A DNA stretch of 64,000 bases from Gillisia limnaea DSM 15749 (GCF_000243235.1 NZ_JH594606.1:2228572-2292571); one strand, 5' to 3'. Shown: positions 42,042-51,868, counted from the first letter of the stretch. Notes: generated from the sequence alone by a model not told the origin. Numbers and translations are program-made.

Positions 42042-42899
42042 TTAAAGGTCCTCTAAAATCCTGAATTTTTGCGGTGGATCTATTTTTACGGACATAGATT
42101 CCTGGCTGATTGGATGTGTAAAATCCAACGCAACTGCGGCAAGATATAATCCCTTTTTGTGAAAAGGATGAATTTTTAATCCATATTCCATATCGCCTAC
42201 AATGGGAAGATCATTTCCTGAAAGATGTATTCTTATTTGATGGGTTCTCCCGGTTTCCGGAGAAACTTCAAGCATGGAATAAAGCTTGTCTTTAAAGCTG
42301 AAATTCCCAATTCTTGTAATTTTTGTTATGGCTGTTTTTCCGTCCATATGCGAGTCGAAAATGCAACTTTCCGGAGCTTCTCCATGAACTACTGCTAAAT
42401 AGGTTTTATGGATCTCTGTATGTTCAAATGCCAGATTCAATATTGTTTGTGCAGTGCGCGTTTTTGCAATTAAAAGCAATCCACCGGTAGGATTATCCAG
42501 TCTGTGAACAGGTAATGGATAGGAGAGCGCATCTTGTTCCCGGGAAACCTTTAAATTGAATGGCAAAGCATTCTCAATGGTTTTAAAGTAATTCCCGCTG
42601 GTAGGATATCCTGGAGGTTTTTTTACAACTGCCAGAAAATCATCCTCAAAAACCACCTCCATACCAAGCTGAAAGACCTTTTTCACAGGAACTTCCTGTT
42701 GTAATAATTCTAATTTTTGATGTTCCTGTACCCAATCTGAAGTATTTCCAATCGTACCATCAATTAAAATTTCTTTTCGTTTTATAGCTTTTTTAATCCC
42801 GCTTCTGGTAGAAATAGATTTAAAAGCCGAAGCCGCATATTCCTGCAACCTGATTTTTTCATCAAGTGCAGGAACGATATGCGTTTCTAGTATTTTCAA
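42042..42899 (-). CDS. RluA-family pseudouridine synthase
   Basis: A 285-residue protein. An N-terminal S4-like RNA-binding part (IKKAIKRKEILIDGTIGNTS) precedes the synthase domain with the catalytic Asp in HRLDNPTGGLLLIAKT near residue 150, a variant of the usual HRLDxxTSG in which Ser is Gly. Later markers are GRTHQIRIHLSG and the family's C-terminal strand. It isomerises uridine in rRNA or tRNA; the target base cannot be told. It lies 7 bases after asnS and probably shares its transcript. Confidence 0.93.
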   Translation of the reverse strand: MKILETHIVPALDEKIRLQEYAASAFKSISTRSGIKKAIKRKEILIDGTIGNTSDWVQEHQKLELLQQEVPVKKVFQLGMEVVFEDDFLAVVKKPPGYPTSGNYFKTIENALPFNLKVSREQDALSYPLPVHRLDNPTGGLLLIAKTRTAQTILNLAFEHTEIHKTYLAVVHGEAPESCIFDSHMDGKTAITKITRIGNFSFKDKLYSMLEVSPETGRTHQIRIHLSGNDLPIVGDMEYGLKIHPFHKKGLYLAAVALDFTHPISQESMSVKIDPPQKFRILEDL

Positions 42900-42906
42900 A
42901 TGAAGT

Positions 42907-44349
42907 TTAAAATTCTGCGTTTTGAGGAGTCCGGGGGAAAGGGATTACATCCCGGATATTGGTCATTCCTGTAACAAAAAGCACAAGACGTTCAAAACCA
43001 AGGCCGAAGCCACTGTGAACGCAGGTTCCAAATTTGCGGGTATCCAGATACCACCAAAGTTCTTCCTCGTCAATATCCAGTGCCTTCATTTTTTCTTTTA
43101 GAACATCCAGTCGTTCCTCCCTTTGAGAGCCTCCTACTATTTCTCCAATTCCCGGGAATAGAATATCCATAGCGCGCACAGTTTTTCCGTCTTCATTAAG
43201 ACGCATATAAAACGCCTTAATGTTTGCAGGATAATCAAAAAGTATGACGGGGCATTTAAAGTGTTTTTCAACCAAAAACCGTTCATGTTCGCTTTGAAGA
43301 TCGGTTCCCCAATCTTCTATAGGATACTGGAATTTCTTTTTCTTATTGGGTTTGGAGTTTTTAAGGATATCAATAGCTTCGGTATAACTTACCCGTTTGA
43401 AATTGTTTTCGGTTACAAATTCCAGCTTTTTAAGCAAACTCATTTCGCTGCGTTCTACCTGGGGTTTAGACTTCTCTTCTTCCTCGTGTCGTTTATCCAG
43501 GAATTCAAGATCGTCTTTGCAGTGTTCCAAAACGTATTTTACCACATATTTTATAAAATCTTCCGCAAGGTCCATATTCCCGTCAAGATCGCAAAAGGCT
43601 ACTTCCGGCTCGATCATCCAGAATTCGGCTAAATGCCTGGAGGTGTTTGAATTCTCAGCTCTAAAAGTAGGTCCAAAGGTGTAAACCTGTCCCAGCCCAA
43701 GGGCATAGGTTTCTGCTTCCAATTGCCCGGATACAGTTAAATTGGTCTCCTTTCCGAAGAAATCTTTTTTATAATCTATGGATCCATCCTCATTTTTAGG
43801 AGGATTTTTAAGATCGAAAGAAGTCACTTTAAACATTTCACCAGCGCCTTCAGCATCGCTTCCGGTAATAATAGGTGTGTTTACGTAGTGAAAATTATTT
43901 TTCTGAAAGTAACTGTGAACCGCAAATGAGAGCTTGCTTCGAACCCGCATTACAGCTCCAAATGTATTGGTGCGAATTCTTAAATGGGCCTGTTCCCGAA
44001 GTTTTTCCAAACTGTGTCGCTTTGGAGATAAAATAGTAAGTTTTACTTCTTCCGGGTTTGCATCTCCCAGGATTTCTATAGATTTTACTTCTACTTCAAC
44101 ACTTTGCTGGCTTCCAACACTTTCCTTTAACGTTCCAACTACCTTGATTGCAGCGCCAATATTAATGCGTTTTAATGTTTCTTCTTTGGTATTTTCAAAA
44201 TCTATAACACATTGTAAATTGTTGATGGTGGACCCGTCATTAACAGCTATAAACCTGTTACTTCTAAAAGCTCTTACCCATCCATTTACTTCTACTTCCT
44301 GTAGAAATTGATCACTGCTTAATAATTCAGCAATTTTTAATTTTATCAT
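42907..44349 (-). CDS. asnS: Asparaginyl-tRNA synthetase
   Basis: A 480-residue class II synthetase. The N-terminal OB fold (VEVNGWVRAFRSNRFIAVND) is followed by motif 1, motif 2 (FRAENSNTSRHLAEFWMIEP) and motif 3 (GFGLGFERLVLFVTG). The HLAEFWMIEPE segment is characteristic of AsnS. It charges tRNA-Asn. A very good promoter (TTG-N20-TATCTTTG, 44373-44403 minus strand) lies upstream. RluA follows 7 bases downstream. Confidence 0.99.
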   Translation of the reverse strand: MIKLKIAELLSSDQFLQEVEVNGWVRAFRSNRFIAVNDGSTINNLQCVIDFENTKEETLKRINIGAAIKVVGTLKESVGSQQSVEVEVKSIEILGDANPEEVKLTILSPKRHSLEKLREQAHLRIRTNTFGAVMRVRSKLSFAVHSYFQKNNFHYVNTPIITGSDAEGAGEMFKVTSFDLKNPPKNEDGSIDYKKDFFGKETNLTVSGQLEAETYALGLGQVYTFGPTFRAENSNTSRHLAEFWMIEPEVAFCDLDGNMDLAEDFIKYVVKYVLEHCKDDLEFLDKRHEEEEKSKPQVERSEMSLLKKLEFVTENNFKRVSYTEAIDILKNSKPNKKKKFQYPIEDWGTDLQSEHERFLVEKHFKCPVILFDYPANIKAFYMRLNEDGKTVRAMDILFPGIGEIVGGSQREERLDVLKEKMKALDIDEEELWWYLDTRKFGTCVHSGFGLGFERLVLFVTGMTNIRDVIPFPRTPQNAEF

Positions 44350-44372
44350 TTTGGTTATATTTTTTAAAAAAT

Positions 44373-44403
44373 CAAAGATAAATCTTCCTTGTTAGCTTAG
44401 CAA
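44373..44403 (-). promoter_or_regulatory. Promoter of asnS and the RluA-family gene
   Basis: Minus strand: TTG (44403-44401), 20 bases, TATCTTTG (44380-44373). Both elements match the Bacteroidota primary-sigma consensus with ideal spacing. Confidence 0.8.
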
Positions 44404-44501
44404 GAAGCAATTTTTGATTTTATTGAAATTTATTCCCACCCTTGGGAATTATGAATTACTCTTATAGGAAAGCTTCAAATTGGCTGTTTTAAAAGGCAAA
44501 C

Positions 44502-46907
44502 CTAAGGTTTTTTTCGCTCGTTTAAAATATCATCTTCTTCAGCGATAATCTGGATTGCCGGTTCTTTTAAGGTTTCCTTATTTGCGATGCTTTTTTCCAA
44601 TGAAAGCAGGAGTGAAGGTAAGAGTATTAAATTGGACAACATTGCAAAAAGTAAGGTTGCCGAAACCAAACCTCCAAGGGCTACCGTTCCTCCAAAACTG
44701 CTAATCATAAATACCGAAAATCCAAAGAAAAGGACAATGGAAGTATAAAACATGCTTACTCCTGTTTCTTTTAATGCTGCATAAACCGATCGTTTTATTT
44801 TCCAGTTATTGGCTTTTAATTCCTGCCGGTATTTTGCAAGAAAATGGATTGTATCATCTACAGAAATCCCAAACGCGATACTGAAGACCAGAATGGTGGA
44901 TGGTTTTATAGGTATTCCCAGGAACCCCATCATTCCTGCAGTTACAAGTAAGGGAAGTAAATTGGGAATAAGTGAAACCAGGATCATTCTGAAAGAACGA
45001 AACATCCAGGCCATTAATAGTGCAATAAGTAAAATTGCAAGTGATAGTGAAACTATCAGGTTTTTTACCAGGTAGGTTGTTCCTTTTTGAAAGATCAAAG
45101 CCTTTCCGGTCATGGTTACTGTATAACGTTCTTCCGGGAAAATTTTCGTTATCTGGGGCCTCAGGTTCTCTTCGATACGCTCCATTTTCTCAGTGCCAAT
45201 ATCCTTCATGAAGGTGGTTATCCTGGCATATCTTCCGGTGGAATCCACGTAAGAATTTAAAATAGCTCCTTCCCCGGAAATTCCTTTTAAATAAGGAGCG
45301 ATAAAGTTTTGTTCCTGTGAGGTTGGTAGCTGAAAATATTTAGGATTCCCATTGTAATAGGCCTGTTTGGTGTATTTTGCCAGGCGGACTACCGAGAGGG
45401 GAGTGGAAAGCTCGGGAACTTCAGCAATAAGGTTTTCAAGGGATTCCATCCGTTTTAGAGTGGCTAGCTTTAAAGCTCCTTTTTCCTGTTTGGTGTCAAT
45501 TAAGATCTCCAGAGGCATTACTCCGTTAAACTCTTCTTCAAAAAACCGGATGTCATGGAAAAAATCTGCATCCTGTGGCATATCCTCCAGCAGGCTCCCG
45601 GAAATTTTAATAGTATAAATCCCAATGATACTTGTTGCCAGAAGTATGATCGAAATTATATAAATGGTGACTCGGTGATTTCTCACCATTCGTTCTGTCC
45701 AGGCTGTAAATGCACCAATCCATCTTTTATTTAAATGCTTTAAATGTTTGTCTTTTGGTACAGACATATAGCTGTAAATAATGGGGATAATTACCAGGCT
45801 TAAAAGAAAGATGGCAATAATATTGATGGAGGCAACGATTCCAAATTCCTTTAGTAAGGTGCTGTCGGTTAATATAAAAGCGGCAAACCCGGATGCGGTG
45901 GTCACATTGGTGAGCATGGTCGCATTTCCCACTTTAGAGATGACCCGTTGCAAGGATTTTGCCTGATTTCCGTGGATTTTTATTTCCTGCTGATATTTAT
46001 TGATGAGGAAAATGCAATTGGGAATCCCAATCACAATAATAAGGGGCGGGATTAATGCAGTGAGCACGGTGATCTCAAAATGAAGCAGCCCAATTATTCC
46101 AAAAGCCCACATAACTCCAATCATCACGGTAACCATCGCAATTACCGTTGCTCTTATAGATCGGAAGAAAAAGAAGAAGATCAGGGATGTCACCAAAAGT
46201 GCTGCACCTATAAACAGGCCTATTTCATCTGTGATGTTTTTGGCATTAAGGGTTCTTATATAAGGCATTCCCGATACATATACATCAAGGTTTGTATCTT
46301 CCTCAAATTGTTCGATGAGGGGTTGCAATTCCTCAAGAACAAAATCCTTTCGCTCGATAGAATTTACAATCTCTTCCTTTAAATAAACAGCAGTTTGTAT
46401 GGTTTTAGAATTTTCGCTGTAAACCAGGCCTTTATAAAATGGCAATTTATTGAGCAGGTCATCTTTATAAGCTTTAACCTGGGCACTAGTCCATTCTTTA
46501 TCCTGAATAAAAGGAACCATCTCAAACCTGCTCGGGTCATCAAATTTTTCCAGTTTTTTGAGATTACCAATCGCGATAACATTTTCAACGGCCTTAAAAT
46601 TTTCGAGATCCCGGGTTAAATTGTTCCAGGCGGTAAATTTTTCGGGTGTGAAGAGTGAAGAGTCCTTAACCGCAATTACAATGAGATTGCCTTCTTCCCC
46701 GAATTTATCCAGAAAATCATTGTAGATCTGGTTTATTTCGTGATCATCTGGCAGTAAGTTGGCTTCGGTATGTGAAAAGCGCATATTTTGCCATTGAGTG
46801 GCTAAAAATGCAGTTATTAAAATAATTATGAATATGAATATAACCCTGTTTCTAAGAATTACACGGGCTATGGAATTCCAAAATCCAAAACTGAAAATTT
46901 TTGACAT
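44502..46907 (-). CDS. RND superfamily exporter (MMPL/SSD type)
   Basis: An 801-residue polytopic protein with the two-fold layout of MMPL or HpnN-like exporters: TM1, a periplasmic loop (about 40-230), TM2-6 (for example GLFIGAALLVTSLIFFFFFR), a second loop (about 430-610) and TM8-12. TM10 has the charged relay FGISVDDTIHFLAKYRQELK with two aspartates (VDD). Members transport lipids, sterols or hydrophobic compounds; the substrate here is not known. No adaptor or outer-membrane partner lies next to it, so it may act alone or with unlinked partners. Confidence 0.92.
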   Translation of the reverse strand: MSKIFSFGFWNSIARVILRNRVIFIFIIILITAFLATQWQNMRFSHTEANLLPDDHEINQIYNDFLDKFGEEGNLIVIAVKDSSLFTPEKFTAWNNLTRDLENFKAVENVIAIGNLKKLEKFDDPSRFEMVPFIQDKEWTSAQVKAYKDDLLNKLPFYKGLVYSENSKTIQTAVYLKEEIVNSIERKDFVLEELQPLIEQFEEDTNLDVYVSGMPYIRTLNAKNITDEIGLFIGAALLVTSLIFFFFFRSIRATVIAMVTVMIGVMWAFGIIGLLHFEITVLTALIPPLIIVIGIPNCIFLINKYQQEIKIHGNQAKSLQRVISKVGNATMLTNVTTASGFAAFILTDSTLLKEFGIVASINIIAIFLLSLVIIPIIYSYMSVPKDKHLKHLNKRWIGAFTAWTERMVRNHRVTIYIISIILLATSIIGIYTIKISGSLLEDMPQDADFFHDIRFFEEEFNGVMPLEILIDTKQEKGALKLATLKRMESLENLIAEVPELSTPLSVVRLAKYTKQAYYNGNPKYFQLPTSQEQNFIAPYLKGISGEGAILNSYVDSTGRYARITTFMKDIGTEKMERIEENLRPQITKIFPEERYTVTMTGKALIFQKGTTYLVKNLIVSLSLAILLIALLMAWMFRSFRMILVSLIPNLLPLLVTAGMMGFLGIPIKPSTILVFSIAFGISVDDTIHFLAKYRQELKANNWKIKRSVYAALKETGVSMFYTSIVLFFGFSVFMISSFGGTVALGGLVSATLLFAMLSNLILLPSLLLSLEKSIANKETLKEPAIQIIAEEDDILNERKKP

Positions 46908-46975
46908 TGCTGGTTTTTATTCGCCTGCAAAGGTATAAAATGTAGGGATAATAATTGACTGTAAGAGGATTATTC

Positions 46976-47050
46976 CCAACAATGGCTTTGCCTTCCAAAT
47001 GACCATCTGTCCCGTTTGGGTGCGATCTCAACAAAATTTCGGATGTTAAG
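46976..47050. repeat. Degenerate dispersed intergenic repeat, copy 5
   Basis: CCAACAATGGCTTTGCCTTCC, ATGACCATCTGTCCCGTTTG, GGTGCGATCTCAACAAAATT and TCGGATG follow the same block order as copy 2 (32656-32740), but the core ATCGAAATT is altered to ACAAAATT. It sits between the MMPL and DUF5686 genes. Confidence 0.55.
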
Positions 47051-47076
47051 TTCAAAATTCAGGCTTGTGAAACTTA

Positions 47077-49542
47077 TTACAGTGTAAGGGAAAAGGTGAA
47101 TTTAAAAGCGAAATTTTCCTTAAAGGTGGGTAAATGGTAGGCTCCATATCTATACGCTACACTTAGCCCAAAACCTGCATAGATCTTGCTGAGTTCCAAA
47201 CCTGCTTCAGAAAAACCTTCCTTCAGGGATTTGAATTCAATATTTTGATGAGGCGCCATGTTTTTAAAATCTCCAATAACATGCCTGGAAATAATAGAAA
47301 ATTCAGGCCGAATCTTTTCAGTTATTGAAATAGGACGAAATGTATGTCTCATATGAAGTGCCACCTGGCGTTCACTAAAAAACTCGTTGAAAAACATAGT
47401 TTCGAAAACAAGTCCACCTGCGACTGAAAACCGCCCCGGAATATCCGGACTGTTGGGCTGGTTGGGCGAAGCATGAAAAGCCTGTGTGAGCGGAATGTCT
47501 CCAAAGCTTTGATTTCCTCCCAGGGTGAATTTGGTTGAGGATTGGTTTATCCTATTTATTTGGTATTCTGCTTTTAAACCTATTTTGGTGAAATTAAAAT
47601 CCCCACCTAAAAAGTCGGCAAAACTCTGAGATATTTGTCCGGTGAACTGCGGATATCCTTTTGCGACCACTGCATGGCTTTCAGGAGTGTTTACAAATTT
47701 GCTGAAAGGTCTCCATAGAATACCAATTTTAGCCTCGCTTATAGTGAAATCTCTATAAACTTTCCCATTATTCAAAAACGCATAATCCTCTATTTGAGAA
47801 ATATCGCTGGTGGAAACCATAAGTTCCGTGTTAATATTCGGGGCAAGTCTGTGTTCAACCGAAGTTTGAAAAGTTTTATGCCTGTAGAAGTAATCTATAT
47901 TGGCAAAACGGGGTCGAAGAATGGAGAATTCATTGATACCCTGAATGTAATTATGACTGGCTATTTCCCGTATTCCTTTGCTATATTTTGCATTAAACCA
48001 GGTACCGGTACGTTGATTTAAGAGTGCTCCGGCTCCTAAGCCATATTTAAATTCCCTGTCCTTAAACCCGTACGCCACATGACCTTCCAAACGGAATTTT
48101 GTGGAGAAATTAGGGTTGGTCTTCCCTCCAATTCCAAGCCTTATACCCTCATATTTGTTGTAATTTACAAATTGCCCCAAATCAAAGTCTATAGCCCCTA
48201 TTGGGTAATATCCATTTGAAATAGCTTTTTTAACCTCGATCTTTCGCTCAATATCCCGCATCCGGATCATTCTTTCTACCCGCAAAGCAGTGAACTCATC
48301 TTCAAGCGTGAAAGGTTCCTGGCGATTGCCTTCCCAAAAATTGACAGATTTCCGGGATGCATCTTCTGGTACATAGATAGCGGGTTGCGATTTTTTGAGA
48401 TTTAACTCCAAATTAAACTTCCTGTCGTAATAGGTCGTTTTAGAAGTGAGGTATAAATTTTCCTCAACTTCACCGGTTGACAAAAAATCATTGAGTATTG
48501 ATTTTTGCCGCTGAAGGGTACCCACAGAAATACTTCCGCCAAATACCGAAATGTCTTTTCCGCCTTTGCCTGGTTTCAGGGTCACCGATTGATTTGAAGG
48601 AAACCAGATATTTTCATTTTCATAAAAGTCATAAAAATGATTTATTTCCAATTCTACAGCTCCTAATAATTGAGCCCTGGCTTTCTGTATGGCAAAGGAA
48701 ACAGTATCCAGATATAATATCCCTTCCAGACCCGCAACCGTTTTTTCGCGTTTTGGCTTAAAGTAGATCACAAAGGCCGGTCTGTTTTCATTAGTTACCG
48801 TATCCAGGACTTTATAGCTATAATTTTTTAGTGCATTTTTACTCAACGGTCCGGCATAATCTGTTTTAAAAATTACGTAATCCTCTCTATAAAGCGAAAA
48901 AGCCTGTACATCTAAGGATAAAATATCATAAACAGGTTTTTTAAACCCCGCCGTTTTTATTCCTTCTACTATTTCTAATTGAGAACCGGGTGCTTCATAA
49001 AGGTGAGTGGATACCTTTTCAGAGAGGTAGGAACGTCCCTGATTGATAATGGTTTTTATATCAAGGTTTGAAGTATCTGTTTCCACCCTAAAACCCCGAT
49101 CCTGGTTATCTATAATGAATTTATTATAACTTTTAAACTGATAGCTTTTCAGCCGTCTTTCAGGATCATTAATGGACTTCTTCTCAATTGCCTTTTTTAT
49201 TAATTCATTCGCCGGATCTTTTCCTGAATAGAGTACCACTTCATTTAGCATTTCTTCCCTGGGAAGGAGTTGAATTTCATAATTTTCTTTTTCTGAAGAA
49301 AGCGAAATTTGTTGCGAATAAAATCCAATATAAGAAACAGTAAACGTGGAGTCCTGTGTTTGCGTATTTAGCTGAAAAGTCCCATCAATATTTGTAAGAG
49401 TTTCATTTTCAGGAGAAAGTTGAACAGTGGCATAAGGGAGCGGTTCCTGCGTTTCTGAATTCAACACAACTCCGGTGATGATCTTTTGAGCAGAAATGGT
49501 CGGTGCGGAAAGAATAATCAATAAAAGCAGAAATAGGCGCAT
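47077..49542 (-). CDS. CarboxypepD_reg-like and DUF5686 outer-membrane protein
   Basis: An 821-residue protein. A signal peptide (PTISAQ) is followed by a carboxypeptidase-regulatory-like beta-sandwich (ITGVVLNSETQEPLPYATVQ to QQISLSSEKENYEIQL, about 20-93), then a long DUF5686 region ending in beta-barrel strands and LTFSLTL-like C-terminal aromatic pattern. This is a common Bacteroidota outer-membrane family whose role is unknown; the N-terminal domain resembles those of TonB-dependent receptors, but no plug/receptor domain is present. It is the only gene between the MMPL exporter and the frr-pyrH operon. Confidence 0.93.
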   Translation of the reverse strand: MRLFLLLLIILSAPTISAQKIITGVVLNSETQEPLPYATVQLSPENETLTNIDGTFQLNTQTQDSTFTVSYIGFYSQQISLSSEKENYEIQLLPREEMLNEVVLYSGKDPANELIKKAIEKKSINDPERRLKSYQFKSYNKFIIDNQDRGFRVETDTSNLDIKTIINQGRSYLSEKVSTHLYEAPGSQLEIVEGIKTAGFKKPVYDILSLDVQAFSLYREDYVIFKTDYAGPLSKNALKNYSYKVLDTVTNENRPAFVIYFKPKREKTVAGLEGILYLDTVSFAIQKARAQLLGAVELEINHFYDFYENENIWFPSNQSVTLKPGKGGKDISVFGGSISVGTLQRQKSILNDFLSTGEVEENLYLTSKTTYYDRKFNLELNLKKSQPAIYVPEDASRKSVNFWEGNRQEPFTLEDEFTALRVERMIRMRDIERKIEVKKAISNGYYPIGAIDFDLGQFVNYNKYEGIRLGIGGKTNPNFSTKFRLEGHVAYGFKDREFKYGLGAGALLNQRTGTWFNAKYSKGIREIASHNYIQGINEFSILRPRFANIDYFYRHKTFQTSVEHRLAPNINTELMVSTSDISQIEDYAFLNNGKVYRDFTISEAKIGILWRPFSKFVNTPESHAVVAKGYPQFTGQISQSFADFLGGDFNFTKIGLKAEYQINRINQSSTKFTLGGNQSFGDIPLTQAFHASPNQPNSPDIPGRFSVAGGLVFETMFFNEFFSERQVALHMRHTFRPISITEKIRPEFSIISRHVIGDFKNMAPHQNIEFKSLKEGFSEAGLELSKIYAGFGLSVAYRYGAYHLPTFKENFAFKFTFSLTL

Positions 49543-49583
49543 ATGATTATTGGTTCATCAAATTATTTGGGAAAAGTAGTGTT

Positions 49584-49634
49584 TAAAAAAGATCAGCTTC
49601 ATAATATTTTATTAAATAATATTTTGAAGCTGAT
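49584..49634 (-). terminator. Terminator of the pyrH-frr operon
   Basis: ATCAGCTTCA (49592-49601) pairs with TGAAGCTGAT (49625-49634) and the inner bases ATAATATT can extend the stem. On the minus strand a run of six T residues follows. It sits 34 bases after the frr stop. Confidence 0.82.
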
Positions 49635-49667
49635 GTATTTTTAATTTAAGAAGAGGATGATTAAATT

Positions 49668-50222
49668 TTAAACGGTCATGATCTCTTTTTCCTTGTTGTC
49701 AAAGATTGAATCTACTTTCCGGACATATTTATCTGTAAGTTCCTGAATGGTTTCCTCCCCAATTTTAGCCAGATCTTCAGAGATTTCAAGTTTTTTTATT
49801 TCATTATTGGCAGACTTCCGGTCATTTCGAATCCCGATTTTAGCTTCTTCAGCCTCAGCTTTTGCCTGTTTAGCCAGGTCTTTTCTTCGTTCTTCGGTTA
49901 AAGGCGGAACGCTTATAATAACGCTTTCACCATTATTCATGGGATTAAATCCAAGGTTTGCTACCAAAATCCCTTTTTCAATGTTTGGGATCGTTCCTCT
50001 TTCAAAAGGTTGAATAGAAATAGTTCGGGCATCGGGTGTGTTCACATTCGCAACCTGGTTTAATGGGGTCATGCTTCCGTAGTAATCTACCATTACACTA
50101 CCCAACATAGCTGGGCTGGCCTTTCCGGCACGTATATTAAGAAGTTGTTTCTCCAAATGCCTGATAGCATTTTGCATATTCTCCTCGGTACTTTCTATAA
50201 TAAAATCTAATTCTTCACTCAT
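49668..50222 (-). CDS. frr: Ribosome recycling factor
   Basis: A 184-residue protein with the usual L-shaped RRF layout: helix 1 (ENMQNAIRHLEKQLLNIRAG), domain II beta strands (GSMTPLNQVANVNTPDARTI) and the long C-terminal helices (EERRKDLAKQAKAEAEEAKI). RAGKASPAML and IRNDRKSANNEIKKLE fit the family. It splits post-termination ribosomes together with EF-G. Downstream of pyrH (42 bases) and probably co-transcribed; the operon ends at a hairpin. Confidence 0.99.
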   Translation of the reverse strand: MSEELDFIIESTEENMQNAIRHLEKQLLNIRAGKASPAMLGSVMVDYYGSMTPLNQVANVNTPDARTISIQPFERGTIPNIEKGILVANLGFNPMNNGESVIISVPPLTEERRKDLAKQAKAEAEEAKIGIRNDRKSANNEIKKLEISEDLAKIGEETIQELTDKYVRKVDSIFDNKEKEIMTV

Positions 50223-50264
50223 TTTTATTAAACTTAAAATTTAAAAAATGTAAGGTTTTTGGAT

Positions 50265-50972
50265 TTATAAATTCACTTTTGTTCCTATTTTTTCTCCGGT
50301 TACCACCTTTAAAAGGTTTCCGGGCGTATTCATATCGAATACAATAATAGGTAATTCATTTTCATGGCTTAATGTAAAAGCAGTGGTATCCATTACTTTT
50401 AGACCTTTTTTTAATACATCCTCAAAGGTGATGAAATCAAATTTTGTGGCAAGCTTATCTTTTTCGGGATCTGCCGTATAAATTCCATCTACACGGGTTC
50501 CCTTTAAAATAATGTCTGCTTTTATTTCGATCGCTCTTAAAACGGCAGCAGAATCTGTAGTGAAATATGGATTTCCGGTACCACCTCCAAAGATCACGAC
50601 ACGTCCTTTTTCCAAATGCCTGATGGCTCTTCTGCGAATAAAGGGTTCTGCTACAGAATTTATTTCGATGGCTGTTTGCAACCGGGTTTGAACTTCAGCA
50701 TTTTCAAGCGCGCTCTGTAAAGCAAGACCGTTTATAACCGTGGCGAGCATTCCCATATTATCTGCCTGCACCCTGTCCATTCCTTTGCTTGCCCCGGCAA
50801 CGCCTCTAAAAATATTTCCTCCGCCAATAACGATAGCAACCTCAATACCCTTTTCTATCACCGTTTTTATTTCCTGGGCATATTCTGCCAGTCTTTCGGG
50901 ATCAATACCATATTGCCTGGTTCCCATAAGGGCTTCCCCGGATAATTTTAAAAGAATTCTTTTGTATTGCAT
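50265..50972 (-). CDS. pyrH: UMP kinase
   Basis: A 235-residue amino-acid-kinase-fold enzyme. The N-terminal [14 protein letters not shown], the GGGNIFRG turn near residue 53 and [27 protein letters not shown] are typical of bacterial PyrH. It phosphorylates UMP to UDP and is usually allosterically controlled by GTP and UTP. A TATATTTG -7 box is at 50995-51002. In many bacteria rpsB and tsf precede pyrH-frr, but here the next gene upstream is divergent. Confidence 0.99.
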   Translation of the reverse strand: MQYKRILLKLSGEALMGTRQYGIDPERLAEYAQEIKTVIEKGIEVAIVIGGGNIFRGVAGASKGMDRVQADNMGMLATVINGLALQSALENAEVQTRLQTAIEINSVAEPFIRRRAIRHLEKGRVVIFGGGTGNPYFTTDSAAVLRAIEIKADIILKGTRVDGIYTADPEKDKLATKFDFITFEDVLKKGLKVMDTTAFTLSHENELPIIVFDMNTPGNLLKVVTGEKIGTKVNL

Positions 50973-50994
50973 AGTGATATTAAAATAAGTTGTG

Positions 50995-51002
50995 CAAATA
51001 TA
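50995..51002 (-). promoter_or_regulatory. -7 box of pyrH-frr
   Basis: TATATTTG on the minus strand, a perfect TAnnTTTG box 22 bases before the pyrH ATG. I see no clear -33 element. Confidence 0.55.
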
Positions 51003-51152
51003 TGTAATATCTTAATTTGTAAAGAATCTCTGGCAGATGTTTCCGAAAAGCGGTAAGTTTTTTTGAAAAACCCCTTTCATATTTCCTCCAAAAAAACGAA
51101 TTTAACCTGATTTTGAATAGACTGTCAGGTTATATAATGGCCGGGTTTTTGC

Positions 51153-51160
51153 TATATTTG
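51153..51160 (+). promoter_or_regulatory. -7 box of the Zn peptidase gene
   Basis: TATATTTG is a perfect TAnnTTTG box. A transcript starting about 7 bases later cannot include the upstream frame at 51113, so it sets the start of the Zn peptidase at ATG 51182. Confidence 0.65.
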
Positions 51161-51181
51161 ATTTTCAAAAAATTAAAAAAT

Positions 51182-51868
51182 ATGTTTGGATATTATATCA
51201 TTGCCGGACTCATATTTATCGTGAGTTTATATGTAAGCAATAAGCTGAAGAGCAAGTTTAAGAAGTATTCCCAGGTCCATCTTCAAAACGGGATGAGCGG
51301 AAAGGAAATCGCTGAAAAAATGTTACGGGATAATGGGATTAATGATGTAAAGGTTATTTCCACCCCTGGAATGTTAACCGATCATTATAATCCTGCAAAG
51401 AAAACGGTAAACCTTAGTGAATCTGTATATACGCAGCGAAATGCCGCCGCCGCCGCCGTTGCCGCTCACGAATGCGGTCACGCGATTCAACATGCAACCG
51501 CTTACAGCTGGCTTACTATGCGAAGCCAATTGGTTCCTATGGTAAGTATTGCTTCTAAAATGTCTCAATGGGTAATTCTGGGAGGTTTGCTTTTAATGGC
51601 AACCACAGCAATTGGTAGTACTATTTTACTGGTAGGTATCATCTTGTTTGGATTAGGCACTTTGTTTAGTTTTGTCACGCTACCTGTAGAGTACGATGCG
51701 AGCAAGAGAGCATTGGTTTGGCTGGAAACAGAAAACATGTTGAGTCCGCAGGAGCACGAAGCCGCTGAAGATTCCCTGAAATGGGCAGCCAGAACTTACG
51801 TAGTAGCTGCGGTAGGATCTCTTGCAACCCTGTTATATTTTGTTAGTATTTATTTAGGAAGAGATTAA
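51182..51868 (+). CDS. Membrane Zn metallopeptidase (YugP-like, Zn_peptidase_2)
   Basis: A 228-residue membrane protein starting MFGYYIIAGLIFIVSLYVSN. The zinc-binding sequence AAHECGHAIQHA is at about residue 95, preceded by RNAAAAAVAA. At least two more hydrophobic segments follow (WVILGGLLLMATTAIGSTIL and VVAAVGSLATLLYFVSIYLG). This matches the YugP/Zn_peptidase_2 membrane metallopeptidases of unknown substrate. The start ATG 51182 is supported by the promoter at 51153; an upstream in-frame ATG-like start at 51113 precedes it. It ends at a hairpin shared with the ferritin gene. Confidence 0.92.
   Translation: MFGYYIIAGLIFIVSLYVSNKLKSKFKKYSQVHLQNGMSGKEIAEKMLRDNGINDVKVISTPGMLTDHYNPAKKTVNLSESVYTQRNAAAAAVAAHECGHAIQHATAYSWLTMRSQLVPMVSIASKMSQWVILGGLLLMATTAIGSTILLVGIILFGLGTLFSFVTLPVEYDASKRALVWLETENMLSPQEHEAAEDSLKWAARTYVVAAVGSLATLLYFVSIYLGRD

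Noticed and set aside
46852-47055. 67-codon minus-strand frame over repeat copy 5
   Set aside because: It is mostly repeat sequence and the start of the MMPL gene in another frame.
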